Assembly: GCA_003255025.1 (NCBI GenBank)
Contig: QANY01008070.1
Span: forward strand, 295,704-359,703
Direction of reading: 5' to 3'
DNA: 64,000 bases
Source: Datisca glomerata
Taxonomy: Eukaryota > Streptophyta > Magnoliopsida > Cucurbitales > Datiscaceae
A program made the position numbers and the translations under genes. The notes beneath the pieces are model-generated. The model saw nothing but the letters and a program-made list of their open reading frames with translations, did not search any database and was not told where the DNA came from. The stretch's first letter is position 1; each line of letters opens with the position of its first letter. Positions 60,184 through 64,000 of the stretch are shown here, one piece after another.

Positions 60184-61548
60184 TCATTTTTCCTTTATTG
60201 TATCTGGTTGATCTGAGATGATGGACGCTAACGAGTCCCAAAAGTCAGCAATAGTTGGCTCTAGTGGGTCCATTTCTGGTGGTAAGTCATAATTGGGATC
60301 TTGGTTTTCGCCAACAAAGATGCTGAAGGCATTGTGCTGAGTGAGGTCAAGGCTGAGATCAGTAGTAGGCACAATACTAGAAGATATTGGTGATTGCCTT
60401 TGTGGACTCGGGTTGGTACTTGATGTGGCCATGGAGGATGTGTCAGATCCAAACACATGTAGGAACTAGTGTTTGACAAAATCTATGGTTTTTACAGCTA
60501 ATTCTTTTTCACTGATCTGGGGAAACTGTTGTTTAATAAGATTCTGAGCATTTAAAAATGGATTGCTCGTTGATACTAGTACAGGTTTAGGGACTGCTTC
60601 ATAACAGGCTTGTCCATGGATTTTAATTAACTTGATTAATTCAGTTAAGTGGGGGTTCATTCATTTATCCCACCATTAAGTAAAGAATATATGTTTTAAT
60701 ACGGGTATTCCATTCTGGTAATCACATTTAAGATCTCATTTTCAAATCCATGGGATATTGAATCGGATGATGAAATGTACCAATGATTTGGATACGATAC
60801 TATTTTTATTGATTAGGGCATATTGTGAATGCCATTCTTTAAACTCAGTTTGTAGTATTTCTGGTACAGTATCAAACGTAAGACCAAATTTATCCCACCA
60901 AAGGAGGAACCAATTTGGTAATCCTGTGTCTAATACTTCAGGGCATATACGGATAAACCATGTATGGTTGCATATCGAATTTTGATAATAGAAAGTATTT
61001 GTAAAGGATTCTATGTAATCTCAATAACTGTATTTTATAGTTTTCTGATGTATCTCCATGATTCTGGTAGTATGGGGATGTAGACTCCATTGATTGATAG
61101 AGATGAAATTTCGGATCACAGCCCTACTAAAAGTAATTGGGCTGATATTTCGGTTAGAGTCATGTAATGTATGTCTGATTTTCATGCTATCAGATTGAAC
61201 TACTATAGCTTCATAAATGTATCAATAGTGTTTAAATCTGGTTGGATACTGTTGTGTGTAGAGATAACGGGTTTTTATCTCCCATGGATCTTCCATCCAT
61301 TTTTCATCATTCGGTTCAATTATGAGAATTGTTTCCTCAGATATTCGGTTAATAATATACTGTTCTGCTATCAAGAGGACTTCTTTCGTACTCTTTCGAG
61401 TAGCCTCTTGTACACTGGGGAATTCTGATGGCCAGAAAATCTCATCATTCAGATATTGCAGATTTGTTCTGCCACGTCCGCGCCCACTAGAACTGCGGCC
61501 TCTTCCTCGGTTACTCATCATTGGAGTTTGTTCCCTGTAAATACTCAC
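60184..61548 (-). pseudogene. Endogenous pararetrovirus: downstream ORF remnants
   Basis: After the RNase H end, the same strand carries interrupted frames: 61222-61548 (starts with a GRGRGR run, then EIFWPSEFPS), a middle part with several stops (61.0-60.7 kb), 60466-60660 and 60184-60456 (Ser/Pro/Asp-rich). Florendovirus-type endogenous pararetroviruses have a second ORF of unknown function after the polymerase; this fits that position, but identity is from layout more than from motif. At least two stops and frame changes break it. Confidence 0.45.
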
Positions 61549-64000
61549 GGGTTAGAAAATCAGGAAGAGAATTATGTTCGCCTTTAATATATTCAATATA
61601 AAAATCAAATACAGATAAAATACTTTGCCATGATGTAAATAATTGTTTTGATGCAAAGTTTTGTACATTTTTTCTGAAAATCTGTTTTGCAGCAGAGCAG
61701 TCAACACAGATAAGAAAATGTTGATTTAACAGATCATCTTGAAATTTTAATACACATTTCACAATTGCTAAACATTCTTGTTTAATTGTCGGATAATTTT
61801 TTGCTGGTCCTTTCCAAGTACCAGATGTGAATCTTAATAATTCTTCTTTATGAGTTTGGGGATTTGCCTGTTTCAGAATACCTCCATAACCTAGTTTAGA
61901 GCGATCAGTTTCTACAATTTTATGCCATGTTGGGTGTGGTAAAGCTAAACAATTTAATTGTTTAATTTTAGCTTTAATATTCTTAACTGCTAATGTCAGA
62001 TCTGATGTCCAAGGTATATGTTTCTTTTGAAGTCTCNTTATGGCCTAAGAATCTAACTGTTGTTTAGAATAATTTCATTTTAGTGACAGATAGGACTAAA
62101 CCATTACAAATAATAACATTCTTAACAATATTAAGATGTTTAAAATGCTAGTCTATGGATGATGAGAAGATTACGACATCATCAATGTAACAGATAATAA
62201 ATGTAGTATAAGCATTAAAAATATCATTCATGATATGCTGGAATTCAGATGGACCATTTTTGACACCAAATGGTAAAACATTCCATTCAAAATGGCCAAA
62301 AGGTACTGTAAATGCAGTTTTATACCTGTCTGATTTAGCTATTTGAATTTTCCAAAATCCTGATTTCAGATCATATTTTGAAAAGATCACAGAATCATAA
62401 AGTCTATCAAGTATATTTTTTTTATTCGGGATTGGATATCTAATCCATTTTAATGCATCGTTTGATGGTTTATAATTGATCACTAATCTAGGTGATTCTC
62501 TTTCTATCTCAGCATTTTTGTTTACAAAGAAACTAGTACAACTCTAAAGAGATTTACTGGGTCTAATTAATTTCTTTTGTAACAGAGATTCAATGTCAGT
62601 TTTGCAGAGATCCAAATATTCCTTTTCCATTTGGCTGGGTCTAGATTTGGTAGGGATATTCTTCTCATTGAAGTCTGGCTGATATGGCAAGGATATAATG
62701 TGTTTATTTCTATCCCAGAAGTCATTTGGGATATCACTACAAGTTTCAGATTGGAATTCATGAAAAATTGTTTGAATTTTCTTTTGTATTGTGGGTTGTT
62801 GAATACGCTGGTCAATTGTCAAAAAGTGTATTTCTTTATGTAACAAATTTAACTGATTTGTCTTATTATCAATTAGATGTCTGATGATATCTACTTCTTT
62901 AGTATATGGTTTGGTGATGAATTCAAAAGTAATGTCAACAGTATCAATAACTGTATGGATACCAGAGATATCAATTCTAGTAATAGGCATGATTGAATTA
63001 AGGAAATGATTGCCTAAGATAATACTTTGTGTCATATTCTTTATGAGCACAAATGAAGCAGGTATGCAAACTCCCTGTTTGCAGATAAACGCTTCTGGTA
63101 TTTTGTACTGAATTCTCATGGAATTTTCACTAGCGCTTGTGAGAGATTGAGTGGTTTTATGAAAATATTTCAGAGGGATTAATCCTTCATGAATGCAGTT
63201 CATATCGGCACCACTATCTACTAAGACAATGGCGTCAGTAATGATAAAATCAGGTTTGATTACTAAGGTAATCTTTGTGTACCATTTCTGGAAGGTGACC
63301 TGGTTTAGTAGGAATAAATACGGATTATTTTCTTTTGTCTGATCTGGTGAGATCTGACAAGGCTGATCTGGGGAGGTCAAAGTCTGACTTTGACTTTGGC
63401 CTGAAGATGGCTGATCTGGTGAAGTCAGGTCTGGGAAGACTACATGGGCTTTCCCTTTAACTGTAGACTGTTTTAAGAGATTCATATATTGAGCAAGAAT
63501 TTGATTTGCAGTCTTTAACTGCTGGATTTCAGATTTAAAAATATTAATTTTCATTTTCAGATTAGAAATGGTTATGGGTTTGTGAGGTATATAATTCTGT
63601 TGAATACGGTTTAACAGTTCCTTCATACTGTAATTTTTTACAGGTTTGATCTCGAGAGTGGAATATTCCTTGTAGCAGGTTTCTAAAAACTTGAGTTTCA
63701 TCTCTGGATCAGTTATTTGATCGGCTGTGACAAGAAGAGATCGTTGAGTGTCAGTTAAGACATTTAGACCTGGACCATTCAGATCTAAACCGTTCATCTC
63801 AACTATTGCCTTCCAATAGTTGGTTTCTGTTATGGCATTACAGGTTTAGGAGTTGCAGCAAGGTTGATCGGGTTGTTCAGATGTGGCAGATGAATCAGAC
63901 TCAGATGCAGAAATATATGTAACGTCATCATCTGAACTGGTAGTAGAACTACCTTCAGAGAGGCAGTTCAAAATCTTTTGTTGCGTTTCTTCATCGAGAG
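61511..64000 (-). pseudogene. Endogenous pararetrovirus (Caulimoviridae, florendovirus-like): protease-RT-RNase H remnant
   Basis: Reading on the minus strand from the window end: an acidic Ser-rich stretch, an aspartic protease (VDSGADMNC, about 63220), reverse transcriptase (YDLKSGFWKIQI, FGHFEWNVLPFG, active-site YIDDV at about 62185) and RNase H ending LPDFLTREYL (about 61545). No integrase follows, which separates it from gypsy elements. The copy is dead: in-frame stops at 63848-63846 (TAA), 62546-62544 (TAG) and 62150-62148 (TAG), a frame change between 62148 and 61762, and an N at 62037. Movement and capsid parts would lie beyond the window. Confidence 0.75.

Overview
The window is eudicot nuclear DNA. 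It has intron-rich genes with GT-AG junctions, a chloroplast-targeted TPR gene, and AT-rich intergenic DNA packed with plant transposons (CACTA, TRIM, Tat-lineage Ty3/gypsy, Helitron, hAT-type MITE, an endogenous pararetrovirus). I cannot name the species. No RNA gene, CRISPR array or bacterial feature was seen. Two single N bases (56176 and 62037) show that it is an assembled draft.

Left part (1-17.4 kb). A plant-conserved nuclear-type protein gene of unknown function runs on + from about 1.7 to 11.1 kb. I reconstruct 20 coding exons. One symmetric 117-bp exon is present six times in tandem before its ancestral copy, and an upstream exon carries an in-frame TGA. A CACTA-like element (11.7-14.3 kb) follows, with a TRIM retroelement nested inside it. 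Next comes an intact single-exon gene for the chloroplast TPR protein SLOW GREEN 1 (15.57-16.62 kb, +).

Middle (17.4-31 kb). Convergent to SG1 lies one very large gene on -, with 14 coding exons and about 2,822 codons. It encodes an N-terminal domain of the SEN1/MAGATAMA3-like family, a complete SF1 (Upf1/SEN1-type) helicase, a second UvrD-like helicase, a long TPR-like C-terminal part and a lysine-rich tail. A second TRIM copy has inserted exactly at one of its 5' splice sites and duplicated that site.

Right part (31-64 kb) is a repeat graveyard. It contains a broken Tat-lineage gypsy element whose reverse-transcriptase segment has become a 5 x 671-bp tandem array, and head-to-tail Helitron-like elements (42.4-44.9 kb). 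It also has two opposed copies of an LTR-like repeat, one carrying a hAT-type MITE, flanking a plant-mobile-domain pseudogene (47.4-48.95 kb). A CACTA terminus (52.6 kb) is followed by fragments of two unrelated host genes, DNA gyrase A and a VTT/SNARE-associated Golgi protein. Further on are a duplicated block joined at an N, a decayed 5' piece of a second helicase gene on + (57.0-59.4 kb), and a decayed endogenous pararetrovirus on - (about 59.5 kb to the window end).

No new enzymatic system is evident. The most unusual material is structural: the tandem exon amplification with a chimeric symmetric exon, the escapable nonsense codon in the same gene, the TRIM-duplicated splice donor, and the retrotransposon-derived 671-bp array.
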